A DNA stretch of 64,000 nucleotides from Pseudomonas helmanticensis (GCF_900182985.1 NZ_FXUY01000002.1:979001-1043000); one strand, 5' to 3'. Shown: positions 54,219-63,492, counted from the first letter of the stretch. Numbers and translations are program-made. Notes: generated from the sequence alone by a model not told the origin.

Positions 54219-54674
54219 ATGGCATTTCGCCCTCTTACGGCCAAAGCACCCGCCGTTCTCTTGCGCGAAGCCAAGCCGCTCAAAGCCATCCTCGGCCATG
54301 CCCAGCGCCTGGGGCATTTGCAGCGTCTGCTCGAAAGCCAACTGCAGCCTGCCGCCCGTGAACATTGCCATGTTGCCTCGTGGCGTGAGGGCAGTTTGTT
54401 GCTGATTGTCACCGATGGCCACTGGGCCACCCGCCTGCGCTATCAGCAAAAACGTTTGCAGCGGCAACTGCAGATGTTCGATGAGTTCGCCAGCTTGACG
54501 CGGATCCTGTTCAAGGTGCAACCGCCAACAGTGCAACGCGGCGCGGCCGGGCACACGATGGATTTGTCGACGGATGCGGCGGCGACGATTCAGGCAACGG
54601 CGGACGGGATAAGTGATCCGGGGTTGCGTGCCGCACTTGAGCGTCTTGCGGCGCACGCCAAAGACAAAACCTGA
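54219..54674 (+). CDS. dciA: Replicative helicase loader DciA (DUF721)
   Basis: Loads DnaB at replication start in bacteria without DnaC/DnaI. 151 residues with the DUF721 core: LLREAKPLKAILGHAQRL, then CHVASWREGSLLLIVTDGHWATRLRYQQ, a KH-like fold. Start MAFRPLTAKAP at 54219; an upstream in-frame start at 54165 is not conserved. Divergent from secA, as for P. aeruginosa PA4405. The genes that follow dciA there (lpxC and the ftsZ cluster) do not follow here. Confidence 0.88.
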   Translation: MAFRPLTAKAPAVLLREAKPLKAILGHAQRLGHLQRLLESQLQPAAREHCHVASWREGSLLLIVTDGHWATRLRYQQKRLQRQLQMFDEFASLTRILFKVQPPTVQRGAAGHTMDLSTDAAATIQATADGISDPGLRAALERLAAHAKDKT

Positions 54675-54679
54675 AGCAA

Positions 54680-54750
54680 GATCAAAAGATCGCAGCCTGT
54701 GGCAGCTCCTACATTAATTCCTGTAGGAGCTGCCGCAGGCTGCGATCTTT
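54680..54750. repeat. REPIN, GTAGGAGCTGCC family, tail-to-tail pair
   Basis: AAAAGATCGCAGCCTGTGGC then GTAGGAGCTGCCGCAGG, with the GTAGGAG ends in the middle. It lies between the convergent dciA and ATPase genes. Confidence 0.88.
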
Positions 54751-54754
54751 GCTT

Positions 54755-56242
54755 TCAGCGGCGTTTGCTGCCGCCCAGTAGTGAGCCCATCAAACCGCGC
54801 ACCAATTGTTTGCCGAGGTTATTCGCGGCCTGGCGCATGGCGGATTTCAGCGCCTGGCCGGCAGCGGTGCCGAGAAACTCTCCGGCCCTGTCAGCCAAAC
54901 TTGGTTCTTCAACCGCAGGCTTGCCGGCGGGTGCTTCGGCTTCCGGCGCCAGGCCCTTACGGCCCATGAGAATTTCATACGCCGATTCACGATCGATCGG
55001 CTTGTCATAGCGGCCCTTGAACGGTGACCCGGCGATCAGCACTGTGCGCTCGGTAGCGGTCAACGGCCCGATCCGCGATTGCGGTGGCGCCACCAGCACA
55101 CGCTGGACCATTTCCGGCGTGCCCTTCTCGGCGAGGGTTCCGACCAACGCCTCGCCGATCCCCAGTTCGGTTAACACCGACAACGTATCAAACGCCGGAT
55201 TGGGCCGGAAGCCGTCCGCCACCGCACGCAGGGATTTCTGCTCTTTGGCGGTGAAGGCGCGCAAGCCGTGCTGGATACGCAAACCCAACTGCGCGAGCAC
55301 GTCATCCGGCAGGTCCGCCGGCGACTGGGTGACGAAATACACGCCAACGCCTTTCGAGCGAATCAGCCGCACCACTTGTTCCAGACGCTCCTGCAAAGCC
55401 TTGGGCGTGTCGCCGAACAACAAGTGCGCCTCATCGAAAAACAACGCCAGCAGCGGTTTGTCGGCATCGCCGCGTTCGGGCAGTTGCTCGAACAGTTCGG
55501 CCAGCAGCCACAACAGAAACGTCGCGTAGACCTTCGGCGCCTCGTGCACCAGACGGCTGGCGTCCAACAGATGAATGCGCCCACGGCCATCGGCGGTCGG
55601 TTGCAGGATGTCTTCCAGTTGCAGCGCCGGCTCGCCGAACAAGGCCTCAGCGCCTTGCTGTTCCAGCGTCGCCAGACGGCGCAACAACGCCTGACTGGAA
55701 CCGGTGGTCATCAGCGCGGCGTCGTCGCCGAGCATCTGCGGATTGTCCTTGAGGTGATTGAGCAGCGCCTTCAGATCCTTCAGATCGAGCAGCAACAAGC
55801 CTTCGCGATCGGCGACTTTGAACGCGGCGTACAGGGCCGACTGCTGACTGTCGGTCAGTTCCAGCAGGCTGCCGATCAATAACGGGCCCATTTCACTCAA
55901 CGTCGTGCGCAATGGATGACCGGACTCACCGTGGATATCCCACAACGTCACCGGATAAGCCTGCGCCTGGTAGTTGAGCCACGGCATCCCGGCGATGCGC
56001 TCGGCGACCTTGCCCTGCGGGTTGCCGGCGGCACCGAGGCCGCAGAGGTCGCCCTTGATGTCGGCGGCGAATACCGCGACGCCGGCGTCACTGAATGCTT
56101 CGGCGAGACGCTGCAAGGTCACGGTCTTGCCGGTACCGGTGGCGCCAGCGACCAGCCCGTGCCGGTTCGCCAGGCGCATGGCCTGGCCAATTTCCTGCCC
56201 CGCGAGGTCGGCGCCGATAACGAGTTGCGATGAGTCAGGCAT
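54755..56242 (-). CDS. HerA/YjgR-type ATPase (DUF853)
   Basis: 495 residues of the FtsK/HerA ATPase superfamily: Walker A GATGTGKTVT near 34-43, Walker B LLALFFDEAHLLFG near 262-275, and a conserved QSPADLPDDVLAQLG region. E. coli YjgR is of unknown function; HerA relatives move along DNA. A C-terminal tail with basic residues ends in GGSKRR. Stands alone. Confidence 0.87.
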   Translation of the reverse strand: MPDSSQLVIGADLAGQEIGQAMRLANRHGLVAGATGTGKTVTLQRLAEAFSDAGVAVFAADIKGDLCGLGAAGNPQGKVAERIAGMPWLNYQAQAYPVTLWDIHGESGHPLRTTLSEMGPLLIGSLLELTDSQQSALYAAFKVADREGLLLLDLKDLKALLNHLKDNPQMLGDDAALMTTGSSQALLRRLATLEQQGAEALFGEPALQLEDILQPTADGRGRIHLLDASRLVHEAPKVYATFLLWLLAELFEQLPERGDADKPLLALFFDEAHLLFGDTPKALQERLEQVVRLIRSKGVGVYFVTQSPADLPDDVLAQLGLRIQHGLRAFTAKEQKSLRAVADGFRPNPAFDTLSVLTELGIGEALVGTLAEKGTPEMVQRVLVAPPQSRIGPLTATERTVLIAGSPFKGRYDKPIDRESAYEILMGRKGLAPEAEAPAGKPAVEEPSLADRAGEFLGTAAGQALKSAMRQAANNLGKQLVRGLMGSLLGGSKRR

Positions 56243-56431
56243 TTTGTCACCCGTTGGTTAATCTTTGATTCTGCATGGCCGATAAAGAGAGGTGTAAGAC
56301 CTGACCAAAAGTCAGGACGGACATTTCCCTAAGGAGAGACGGAAATATCAGCTTACTTTCAACCTTGCCCATTTTGCGCGCTTCTATAAAAGCACGCCCT
56401 GGACATTAAGACCTTAGCGGAACCCCAAGCC

Positions 56432-58321
56432 ATGAACAAAAACCTGCGCTTCAGCCATAAAATTTTGCTTGCCGCCGCCCTCATCGTCATTGCCGCATTC
56501 GCCTCGTTTACCTTGTATAACGACTGGCTACAGCGCAACGCGATCCGCGCTGATCTGAACAACTACCTCAACGAAATGGGCGAGGTCACTGCCGGGAATA
56601 TCCAGACCTGGCTCAACGGTCGCATTCTGTTGATCGAGAACGCCGCCCAGAACATCGCCATCAACCCGGAACCGGCCAACGTCGCCAGCCTGCTGGAACA
56701 GAAAACCCTGACCTCGACGTTCATGGCCACTTATCTGGGTGATGCCACCGGGCACTTCACCATCCGCCCGGACACGAAAATGCCCGACGGTTTCGATCCG
56801 CGCGTGCGCCCTTGGTATAAAGGTGCCGAGAGCAGCAGCACCTCGACCCTGACCGAACCGTACATCGACGCCGCCACCGGTCAGTTGATCATCTCGATTG
56901 CCACCGCCTCGAAAAAAGCCGGGCAGAGCGTCGGCGTAGTAGGCGGTGACTTGAGCCTGCAATCGCTGGTCGACACCCTCGCCGCACGTGATTTCGACGG
57001 CATGGGTTATGTGTTCCTGGTCAGCGCCGACGGCAAGATTCTGGTGCACCCGGACAAAGCCCTGGTGATGAAGTCACTGAAGGAAGCCTATCCACAGGAC
57101 ACCCCGCGCATCAGCAGCGACTTCAGTGAAGTCACGGTCGATGGCAAGACCCGTATCGTCACCTTCGCGCCGATCAAAGGCCTGCCGTCGGTGAACTGGT
57201 ACATCGGTCTGTCGGTTGATAAAGACCAGGCCTTCGCAATGCTCAGCCAGTTCCGCACCTCGGCGGTAATTGCCACCGTGATTGCCGTGGCGATCATCCT
57301 CGCGCTGCTGGGCATGCTGATCCGCATCCTGATCCAGCCGTTGCACGTGATGACCCGCGCCATGGAAGACATTGCCGACGGCGAAGGTGACCTGACCAAG
57401 CGCCTGACCATCGTCAATAATGATGAGTTCGGTGTTCTGGGGACGGCGTTCAACCGCTTCGTCGAGCGTATCCACGGCTCGATCCGCGAAGTCTCGTCGG
57501 CCACCGGCCAGGTCAACGAAGTCGCCCTGCGTGTGGTCGCCGCGTCGAACTCGTCGATGTACAACTCCGATCAACAGGCTTCGCGCACCAGCAGCGTGGC
57601 TGCCGCGATCAATCAGCTCGGTGCCGCCGCTCAGGAAATCGCCCGCAACGCCGCGCAAGCTTCCAGTCAGGCCAGTGACGCGCGCGGCCTCGCCGAAGAC
57701 GGCCAGCAAGTGGTGGATCGCAGCATCAAGGCGATGAATCAGCTGTCGAGCATGCTCAGCGCGTCGAGCAGCAACATCGAGTCGCTGAACAGCAAAACCG
57801 TGAACATCGGCCAGATTCTCGAAGTGATCACCAGCATTTCCCAGCAAACCAACCTGCTGGCACTCAATGCCGCGATCGAAGCGGCGCGGGCCGGTGAGGC
57901 CGGACGCGGGTTTGCCGTGGTTGCGGACGAGGTACGCAACCTCGCGCATCGCACTCAGGAATCGGCGCAGCAGGTGCAAACGATGATCGAGGAGCTGCAG
58001 GTCGGCGCGCGTGAATCGGTCAGTACCATGAGCGACAGCCAGCGCCACAGCCAGGACAGCGTAGAAATCGCCAACCTTGCCGGGGAGCGTTTGAACAGCG
58101 TGACTCAGCGCATTGGCGAGATCGACGGGATGAACCAGTCGGTGGCGACCGCGACCGAGGAACAGACGGCCGTGGTCGAGTCGATCAATGTCGATATCAC
58201 CGAGATCAACACGCTGAACCAGGAAGGAGTGGAGAACTTGCAGGCGACGTTGCGCGCTTGCTCGGATCTTGAGCAGCAGGCTTCGCGCCTGAAACAGCTT
58301 GTGGGTAGTTTCCGGATTTAA
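56432..58321 (+). CDS. Methyl-accepting chemotaxis protein, amino-acid-type dCACHE
   Basis: 629 residues: helix 1 at about 10-30, dCACHE sensor at about 35-280, helix 2 at about 283-305, HAMP to about 360, signalling domain with [19 protein letters not shown] near 470. The sensor has Arg126, Trp128, Tyr129, Tyr144 and Asp173, the residues of the amino-acid-binding motif known from PctA, in the same numbering, but Phe121 replaces Tyr121. It probably senses amino acids or related amines. Confidence 0.92.
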   Translation: MNKNLRFSHKILLAAALIVIAAFASFTLYNDWLQRNAIRADLNNYLNEMGEVTAGNIQTWLNGRILLIENAAQNIAINPEPANVASLLEQKTLTSTFMATYLGDATGHFTIRPDTKMPDGFDPRVRPWYKGAESSSTSTLTEPYIDAATGQLIISIATASKKAGQSVGVVGGDLSLQSLVDTLAARDFDGMGYVFLVSADGKILVHPDKALVMKSLKEAYPQDTPRISSDFSEVTVDGKTRIVTFAPIKGLPSVNWYIGLSVDKDQAFAMLSQFRTSAVIATVIAVAIILALLGMLIRILIQPLHVMTRAMEDIADGEGDLTKRLTIVNNDEFGVLGTAFNRFVERIHGSIREVSSATGQVNEVALRVVAASNSSMYNSDQQASRTSSVAAAINQLGAAAQEIARNAAQASSQASDARGLAEDGQQVVDRSIKAMNQLSSMLSASSSNIESLNSKTVNIGQILEVITSISQQTNLLALNAAIEAARAGEAGRGFAVVADEVRNLAHRTQESAQQVQTMIEELQVGARESVSTMSDSQRHSQDSVEIANLAGERLNSVTQRIGEIDGMNQSVATATEEQTAVVESINVDITEINTLNQEGVENLQATLRACSDLEQQASRLKQLVGSFRI

Positions 58322-58329
58322 GATCAAAA

Positions 58330-58508
58330 GCCTACCCCCTCACCCCAGCCCTCTCCCCCAGGGGGGCGAGGGGGAAAGGGAGCCGATCTTCATGCTGTTC
58401 AAAACCTGAGTTCGACTGAAGACGTTCAGCTCCATGAATCAAGCCCAGACACCTCGGTCAGTCCCCTCTCCCTCCGGGAGAGGGTTAGGGTTAGGGTGAG
58501 GGGCTCCT
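58330..58508. repeat. CCCTCTCCC-family repeat pair with spacer
   Basis: A left copy (CCCCTCACCCCAGCCCTCTCC) and an inverted right copy (CTCTCCCTCCGGGAGAGGG then TTAGGGTTAGGGTGAGGGG) enclose about 90 bp of unique sequence. The right copy has GGTCAGTCCCC, the same join seen in the satellite at 13640. The remaining bases to 58609 hold only the ribosome site of the next gene. Confidence 0.85.
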
Positions 58509-58609
58509 CCGCTCTGAAGCTCTTCAGCTCTACCGCGCAATCCCGACCGAACATCTATTCTTGATAAAGGTCAACCAAGGGAGAACACAGCTGCGGAGGG
58601 TTGATCACC

Positions 58610-59722
58610 GTGCATATCGCCGACATCACCATGTTCTACGCCCCGGCCAGCGGTGGCGTACGAACGTATCTGGATGCCAAACATCGTCGCCTCGGCTTCA
58701 AACCCGGCATTCGTCACAGCCTGCTGATCCCCGGCGCGGATTTCGGCGAACACGACGGCGTTTACACGGTTCCCGCCCCTGCCCTGCCCTTCGGCAAGGG
58801 ATATCGCTTCCCCCTGCGTCTCGCGCCCTGGCGAAACGTCCTGCAGGATTTACAGCCTGATCTGATCGAAGTTGGCGATCCATACCTCACGGCGTGGGCC
58901 GCACTTGATGCGCGCCGGCAACTCGACGTGCCGGTGATCGGTTTCTATCACTCGGACCTGCCGCTGCTGGTCGGCAATCGCATGGGCCATTGGCTCACGC
59001 CGAATGTCGAAGCCTACGTCACCAAACTTTACGGCAATTTCGATCGGGTGCTGGCGCCAAGCCAAGTCATGGCCGACAAGCTCCGCAGCCTCGGCGTACG
59101 CAATGTCTTCGTGCAACCGCTGGGCGTCGATTTGCAAACTTTTCATCCGCACGCTGGCGACCGTAATCTGCGCGCCGAATTGGGCCTCGCCGAAGACACG
59201 CGCCTGCTGATCTTCGCTGGACGAGGCTCGAAAGAGAAAAACCTGCCAGTGCTGCTCAAATGCATGCAGCGGCTGGGCCCGCGTTATCACCTGTTGCTGG
59301 TTGGCTCGTCGATGCCCGCCGTGGTGCCGGACAACGTCAGTGTCATCGATGAGTTCTGCCCGGCCCCACGGGTCGCGCAATTGATGGCCAGTGCCGATGC
59401 GTTGCTGCATGCCGGCGATCAGGAAACCTTCGGCCTGGTGATTCTTGAAGCCATGGCCTGCGGCATTCCGGTGGTGGCCGTCGCGGCTGGCGCGTTTACC
59501 GAAATCGTCAATGAATCGTGCGGCCTGCTTTGCACGCCGAACAACCCGCAAGCCATGGCCAATGCGGTGCGTGAGCTATTCAGTCGTGGCAACACCCGGC
59601 TTGGCCAGCAAGCCCGCCAACATGTCGAACAGCATTACGCCTGGGACACGGTAGTGGACAGCCTGCTGGGTCACTATCACGCCGTGCTCGGTGATTCGTT
59701 ACCCAGAGTTGCCAATGGCTGA
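58610..59722 (+). CDS. Glycosyltransferase family 1 (GT4-like)
   Basis: 370 residues of GT-B fold: N-terminal segment ITMFYAPASGGVRTYL with the acceptor-side Gly-rich loop, and a donor-binding half with GRGSKEKNLPVLL and QETFGLVILEAMACGIPVVA (the EX7E motif). A GTG start at 58610 was chosen because GGAGGG lies at 58595-58600 with good spacing; a TTG at 58601 would be too close. It probably moves a sugar to a lipid or polysaccharide; substrate unknown. It overlaps the next gene by 8 bp. Confidence 0.85.
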   Translation: MHIADITMFYAPASGGVRTYLDAKHRRLGFKPGIRHSLLIPGADFGEHDGVYTVPAPALPFGKGYRFPLRLAPWRNVLQDLQPDLIEVGDPYLTAWAALDARRQLDVPVIGFYHSDLPLLVGNRMGHWLTPNVEAYVTKLYGNFDRVLAPSQVMADKLRSLGVRNVFVQPLGVDLQTFHPHAGDRNLRAELGLAEDTRLLIFAGRGSKEKNLPVLLKCMQRLGPRYHLLLVGSSMPAVVPDNVSVIDEFCPAPRVAQLMASADALLHAGDQETFGLVILEAMACGIPVVAVAAGAFTEIVNESCGLLCTPNNPQAMANAVRELFSRGNTRLGQQARQHVEQHYAWDTVVDSLLGHYHAVLGDSLPRVANG

Positions 59723-60491
59723 GCCACTCACCAAACCCGCCGTGTTGCTGGTGCTGCACGATGTGGCACCTTCGACGTGGGCGGATTACCAGCCGTTTGT
59801 TGAAGTGATCGACGCCCTGGGCAACGTGCCGATGACGTGGCTGGTTGTGCCGGACTTCCACCGCCACGACACGCTCGACGCTCATCCGGCGTTTTCCCGA
59901 ATGCTCAGCGAACGCGTGGCACGCGGTGATGAACTGGCGCTGCACGGTTATTACCATGACGATCAGGAACCCGGCCCGCACACCCCGCGAGACTGGTTTA
60001 TGCGCCGCGTTTATACCCACGAAGGCGAGTTCTATCGGTTGTCCCACGACGCCGCCCTGACCCGACTGCGCGCCGGTATCGAAGTGTTCCATCGCCACAA
60101 CTGGCCACTGCACGGTTTCGTCGCCCCGGCCTGGCTGATGAGCGATGGCACCCGCCAAGCCTTGCGCCAATTGCCGCTGCGTTACACCAGCGACCCGCAA
60201 CATCTTTATCTTCTGCCGGACTTCACCCCCATAGCGGCCCCCGGTCTGGTCTGGAGCGCCCGCAGTGCCTGGCGTCGAGGCCTGTCGAAAATGCTCAGCG
60301 ATCAGCGGCAACAGCGCTGGCGCCAGGCGCCGGTGATTCGGCTAGGCTTGCACCCCGTGGACATGCGTCACCGTTTTTCCCGTGATTATTGGCTGCACAC
60401 TCTTCAACAACTGCTGGCGGATGGACGCGTACCGATGAGCAAAATCAACTGGCTGGCACAACAGCGCGGTCAACTGGAACATGTCGCATGA
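59715..60491 (+). CDS. DUF2334 polysaccharide-deacetylase-like protein
   Basis: 258 residues of the NodB-like fold. The metal-binding pattern appears as LHDVAP near 13-18 (His/Asp) and ELALHGYYHDDQ (HxxxH) near 75-86, and a later VAPAWLMSD segment lines the pocket. Probably removes an acetyl group from a sugar. Start at 59715 inside the end of the glycosyltransferase gene; its own stop overlaps the next start by 4 bp. Confidence 0.82.
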   Translation: MAEPLTKPAVLLVLHDVAPSTWADYQPFVEVIDALGNVPMTWLVVPDFHRHDTLDAHPAFSRMLSERVARGDELALHGYYHDDQEPGPHTPRDWFMRRVYTHEGEFYRLSHDAALTRLRAGIEVFHRHNWPLHGFVAPAWLMSDGTRQALRQLPLRYTSDPQHLYLLPDFTPIAAPGLVWSARSAWRRGLSKMLSDQRQQRWRQAPVIRLGLHPVDMRHRFSRDYWLHTLQQLLADGRVPMSKINWLAQQRGQLEHVA

Positions 60492-61483
60492 GTCGCGGCA
60501 TTCTGTTACTGATCGGCTTGCTCGCGGCAGTGCTGATCCCGGTGGTGCTGGGCGGCGGCGAAATCTGGGCGCGTCTGCAAAGTTTTCCGCTGCACTGGCT
60601 GCTGGTCATGTTCGGCATGATCCTGCTTTGCTGGGGCATCAATACCTTGCGTTTACGCTTGTTGCTCGGCGATCAGTGCGAGCGCGTCACGCCACTGAAA
60701 AGTCTCGGCGTGGTCATGGCCGCTGAGTTCGCCTATTGCGCCACACCCGGCGGCAGTGGCGGGCCGCTGACGATCATGGCGTTACTGGCGCGCAGCGGCG
60801 TACGTCCGGCGCGTGGCAGTGCGGTGTTTGCCATGGACCAGCTCAGCGATTTGCTGTTCTTTCTCTGTGCGTTGAGTGGGATTCTGATTTACGCGCTGTT
60901 CCAGCACCTCAGCGATCGCCTCGAATGGCTGCTGATGGTCAGCGCCGTGTCGTTGTTTGGCGGCCTGTTCAGTTGCGTGTTGCTGGCACGTTACCACCGC
61001 GCCCTGATCCGGCTGAGCGGTCGTCTGTTGGCGAGGATGAACGTCAAGGCCGGTACCCGTCGCCGTTGGGCGCGCAAGCTGCTGCACTTTCTCGCCGCGT
61101 TTACCGACACGTTGAAATTGCCCTGGCAAACCCTGGCCAAGGTGTTCGCCCTGACCTGCGTGCATTGGCTGCTGCGCTATAGCGTGCTGTATCTGGCCCT
61201 GCGCGGGCTGGGCGCAGACTTGCAATGGGCGTGGAGTTTTCTGGTGCAGATGCTTTCGCTCGGCGCCGGGCAGTTCAGTCTGTTGCCGGGTGGCGCGGGG
61301 GCGGCGGAATTGACCTCGGCGGCGCTGTTGGCGCCGATGGTGGGGAAATCGACGGCAGCAGCGGCGATTCTGATCTGGCGGGTGGTGACGTATTACTTTT
61401 ATCTGGTAGTAGGGGGACCGGTGTTTTTGTTGATGCTGGGGCGGCCGTTGTTGCGCAAACTGATGAAGGTGGGGCAAGCATAA
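60488..61483 (+). CDS. UPF0104/lysylphosphatidylglycerol-synthase-type membrane protein
   Basis: 331 residues, eight or so transmembrane helices, of the UPF0104 family related to the flippase part of MprF. The segment EFAYCATPGGSGGPL and QFSLLPGGAGAAELTSAALL with the conserved PGG turns are typical. Such proteins are proposed to move lipid-linked molecules across the membrane. ATGA overlaps the deacetylase stop, so the three genes form one tightly coupled unit. Confidence 0.82.
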   Translation: MSRGILLLIGLLAAVLIPVVLGGGEIWARLQSFPLHWLLVMFGMILLCWGINTLRLRLLLGDQCERVTPLKSLGVVMAAEFAYCATPGGSGGPLTIMALLARSGVRPARGSAVFAMDQLSDLLFFLCALSGILIYALFQHLSDRLEWLLMVSAVSLFGGLFSCVLLARYHRALIRLSGRLLARMNVKAGTRRRWARKLLHFLAAFTDTLKLPWQTLAKVFALTCVHWLLRYSVLYLALRGLGADLQWAWSFLVQMLSLGAGQFSLLPGGAGAAELTSAALLAPMVGKSTAAAAILIWRVVTYYFYLVVGGPVFLLMLGRPLLRKLMKVGQA

Positions 61484-61570
61484 AAGATCGTCCGATCGCG
61501 GCCCGAGCCTTCGGCAGCTCCTACACGGATAGGGGTTCGATGTAGGAGCTGCCGCAGGCTGCGATCTTTT
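61482..61570. repeat. REPIN, GTAGGAGCTGCC family, interrupted pair
   Basis: The right arm is complete. The left arm has about 16 extra bases (TCCGATCGCGGCCCGA) inserted within AAAGATCG...GCCTTCGGC. The right end touches the stop codon of the small gene below. Confidence 0.82.
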
Positions 61571-61746
61571 CAGGCTTCGCCTGTTTCATCGTCCGACTCT
61601 GGTTTTACCTGCTCCCACAACTCGGCCGCACCGGGAAACTCGGTGCCATCCTCCGGGCTCATGTCCTCCGGGTCGTAGCGACTCAAACAACCCTCGCCCA
61701 ACGTCGCCGGTGCTTTGGAAGTGGCTTTGTCCAGTGGATCGGTCAT
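61570..61746 (-). CDS. Small acidic protein, function unknown
   Basis: 58 residues from ATG at 61746, with GAGGA upstream at normal spacing. It begins MTDPLDKATSKAPATLGEGC, continues with LSRYDPEDMSPEDGTEFPGA and ends ELWEQVKPESDDETGEA: rich in Asp, Glu and Pro, no hydrophobic segment, one Cys. It resembles small conserved Pseudomonas hypothetical proteins; I do not recognise a domain. It lies in line with purU, 84 bp after its stop, and its stop runs into a REPIN. Confidence 0.72.
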   Translation of the reverse strand: MTDPLDKATSKAPATLGEGCLSRYDPEDMSPEDGTEFPGAAELWEQVKPESDDETGEA

Positions 61747-61771
61747 GGCTTTTCCTCAAAGCAGAAATGAC

Positions 61772-61815
61772 AAAGGGCCTGGACGATTGAACGCCCAGAC
61801 CCTTCGTTTTTCAAG
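61772..61815. terminator. Hairpin between purU and the small gene
   Basis: AAGGGCCTGG and CCAGACCCTT pair with one bulged base around a 15-nt loop. The T run (CGTTTTT) is on the plus strand; on the minus strand only CCCTTTGTC follows, so some purU transcripts may read through into the small gene. Confidence 0.65.
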
Positions 61816-61830
61816 CCTGTGTGAGTTCGA

Positions 61831-62679
61831 TCAGAACACCACGGTCTTGTTGCCATGCACCAGCACGCGATCTTCGAGGTGATAACGCAGGCCTCGCGCC
61901 AACACCATTTTCTCGACGTCACGGCCGAAACGCACCATGTCTTCGATGCTGTCGCTGTGGCTGACGCGCACCACGTCCTGCTCGATGATCGGGCCGGCGT
62001 CCAGCTCTTCGGTCACGTAGTGGCAGGTCGCACCGATCAGTTTCACGCCACGCAGGGAAGCCTGGTGGTACGGCTTGGCGCCGACGAACGACGGCAGGAA
62101 GCTGTGGTGAATGTTGATGACCTTGTGCGCGTATTCGCGGCACATGTCCGGCGGCAGGATTTGCATGTAGCGCGCCAGCACCACCACTTCGGCGTCGTGC
62201 TGTTTGACCAGGCGCGACACTTCGTCGAAGGCCGGTTGCTTGTCCTGCGGATTGACCGGGACATGGTAATAAGGAATGCCGTGCCACTCGACCATGCTGC
62301 GCAGATCGTCATGGTTGGAAATAACACAGGAGATGTCGCAGTCCAGTTCGTCGCTGTGCCAGCGGTGCAGCAAGTCGGCGAGGCAGTGGGATTCGCGGCT
62401 GGCCATCAGCACCACGCGCTTTTTCTGCTCGGTATCGGTAATACGCCAGTCCATCGAGAACTCTTCGGCGATTGGCGCAAACTTCTCGCGCAATACTTCA
62501 ATACCGAATGGCAGCGAATCGGCACGAATCTCGTGACGCATGAAGAACCAGCCGACCTGATTATCCGAGTGGTGGCTCGCTTCGGTGATCCAGCCATTGT
62601 GGGCTGCCAGAAAATTACTGACTTTGGCAACGATGCCAACGCGGTCCGGGCAAGATATCACCAGCCGAAAAGTGCGCAT
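61831..62679 (-). CDS. purU: Formyltetrahydrofolate deformylase
   Basis: Hydrolyses 10-formyl-THF to formate and THF, balancing one-carbon pools. 282 residues: N-terminal ACT domain (about 5-80), then a formyltransferase-like catalytic half with VINIHHSFLPSF (His), KLIGATCHYV and LDAGPIIEQD (Asp). Together with the gcv operon the window carries two parts of one-carbon balance, though unlinked. Confidence 0.96.
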   Translation of the reverse strand: MRTFRLVISCPDRVGIVAKVSNFLAAHNGWITEASHHSDNQVGWFFMRHEIRADSLPFGIEVLREKFAPIAEEFSMDWRITDTEQKKRVVLMASRESHCLADLLHRWHSDELDCDISCVISNHDDLRSMVEWHGIPYYHVPVNPQDKQPAFDEVSRLVKQHDAEVVVLARYMQILPPDMCREYAHKVINIHHSFLPSFVGAKPYHQASLRGVKLIGATCHYVTEELDAGPIIEQDVVRVSHSDSIEDMVRFGRDVEKMVLARGLRYHLEDRVLVHGNKTVVF

Positions 62680-63015
62680 GAGGGGAAACTCCAGAACTTC
62701 GCAAAGGCCGCCATTCTAGCGACTGCGCAGGAAAACTGCAGTATTGATCAGCGCTGGCGTGGGCGCCGCCACGGCGTAAGGCGTTTTCACGGGGACGTTC
62801 GCCAGCATGATGGCGTGCTAATGGCGCTGCTTGATCAGACAAGTGTGAATATCTGTGATGACTGCATCACACTATTTAACTGAATATTCAATTTGCCGCT
62901 AATTCCCCGTAACTAATTCAAATAAAAACTCCGGTTAAATGTTTACTTGATGAAACAGCCTGACTATTATTGCGCCACTGTCCCTGCCATTCAGCACTCT
63001 ACTAAGGTAGTAATC
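62680..63015 (+). promoter_or_regulatory. AT-rich divergent region upstream of mvaT
   Basis: 336 bp without a gene. It holds a GTGAT-GACTGC-ATCAC palindrome at about 62857-62872 and then AT-rich sequence to the mvaT start. MvaT proteins bind AT-rich DNA and control their own genes, so self-repression here is plausible. No promoter was assigned with confidence. Confidence 0.45.
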
Positions 63016-63393
63016 ATGTCCTTGATCAACGAATACCGCGCCACCGAAGAAGCTATCAAAGAGCTGCAAGCCCGTTTGAAGAACCTGTCGCAAGACGACA
63101 AACTGCAAGCCGAGCTGGAATTCGAAGGCAAACTGCGCACCCTGATGGGCGAATACTCCAAGTCCCTGCGTGACATCATTGCCCTGCTGGATCCGGATGC
63201 AAAATCCAAAGCTCCACGTGGCGGCGCAGTAAAAACTACCGGCACCAAGCGTGCTCGCAAAGTTAAACAATACAAAAACCCGCACAACGGCGAAGTCATC
63301 GAAACCAAAGGTGGCAACCACAAAACTCTGAAAGAGTGGAAAGCCAAGTGGGGCGGTGACGTGGTTGAAGGCTGGGCTACCCTGCTGGGCTAA
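63016..63393 (+). CDS. mvaT: H-NS-like xenogeneic silencer MvaT
   Basis: Nucleoid protein that silences AT-rich genes. 125 residues: an N-terminal coiled coil at about 1-62 (MSLINEYRATEEAIKELQ and following) for oligomerisation, a linker, and a C-terminal DNA-binding domain with KVKQYKNPHNGEV and the AT-pincer-type RGG-free segment KTKGGNHKTLKEW (seen as ETKGGNHKTLKEWK). The start at 63016 was preferred to 62947. Near-identical in sequence to known MvaT. Divergent from purU. Confidence 0.95.
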   Translation: MSLINEYRATEEAIKELQARLKNLSQDDKLQAELEFEGKLRTLMGEYSKSLRDIIALLDPDAKSKAPRGGAVKTTGTKRARKVKQYKNPHNGEVIETKGGNHKTLKEWKAKWGGDVVEGWATLLG

Positions 63394-63431
63394 GCCGCAA
63401 CGCCTTCGCAGAGCAATCTGCGATAAAAACA

Positions 63432-63458
63432 AACGCCAGCTTGCGCTGGCGTTTTTTT
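63432..63458 (+). terminator. Terminator of mvaT
   Basis: AACGCCAGC-TTGC-GCTGGCGTT followed by a T run. It also separates mvaT from the convergent sbcB. Confidence 0.93.
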
Positions 63459-63492
63459 ATGCCCGCCATTTGTGCGGCGGACATGTTCGATT

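Noticed and set aside
58480..58500. TTAGGGTTAGGG as a telomere-like repeat
   Set aside because: Only two units at the edge of a REP element; the rest of the family has a single GGGTTAGGG or GGGCTGGGG, so it is a small local duplication.
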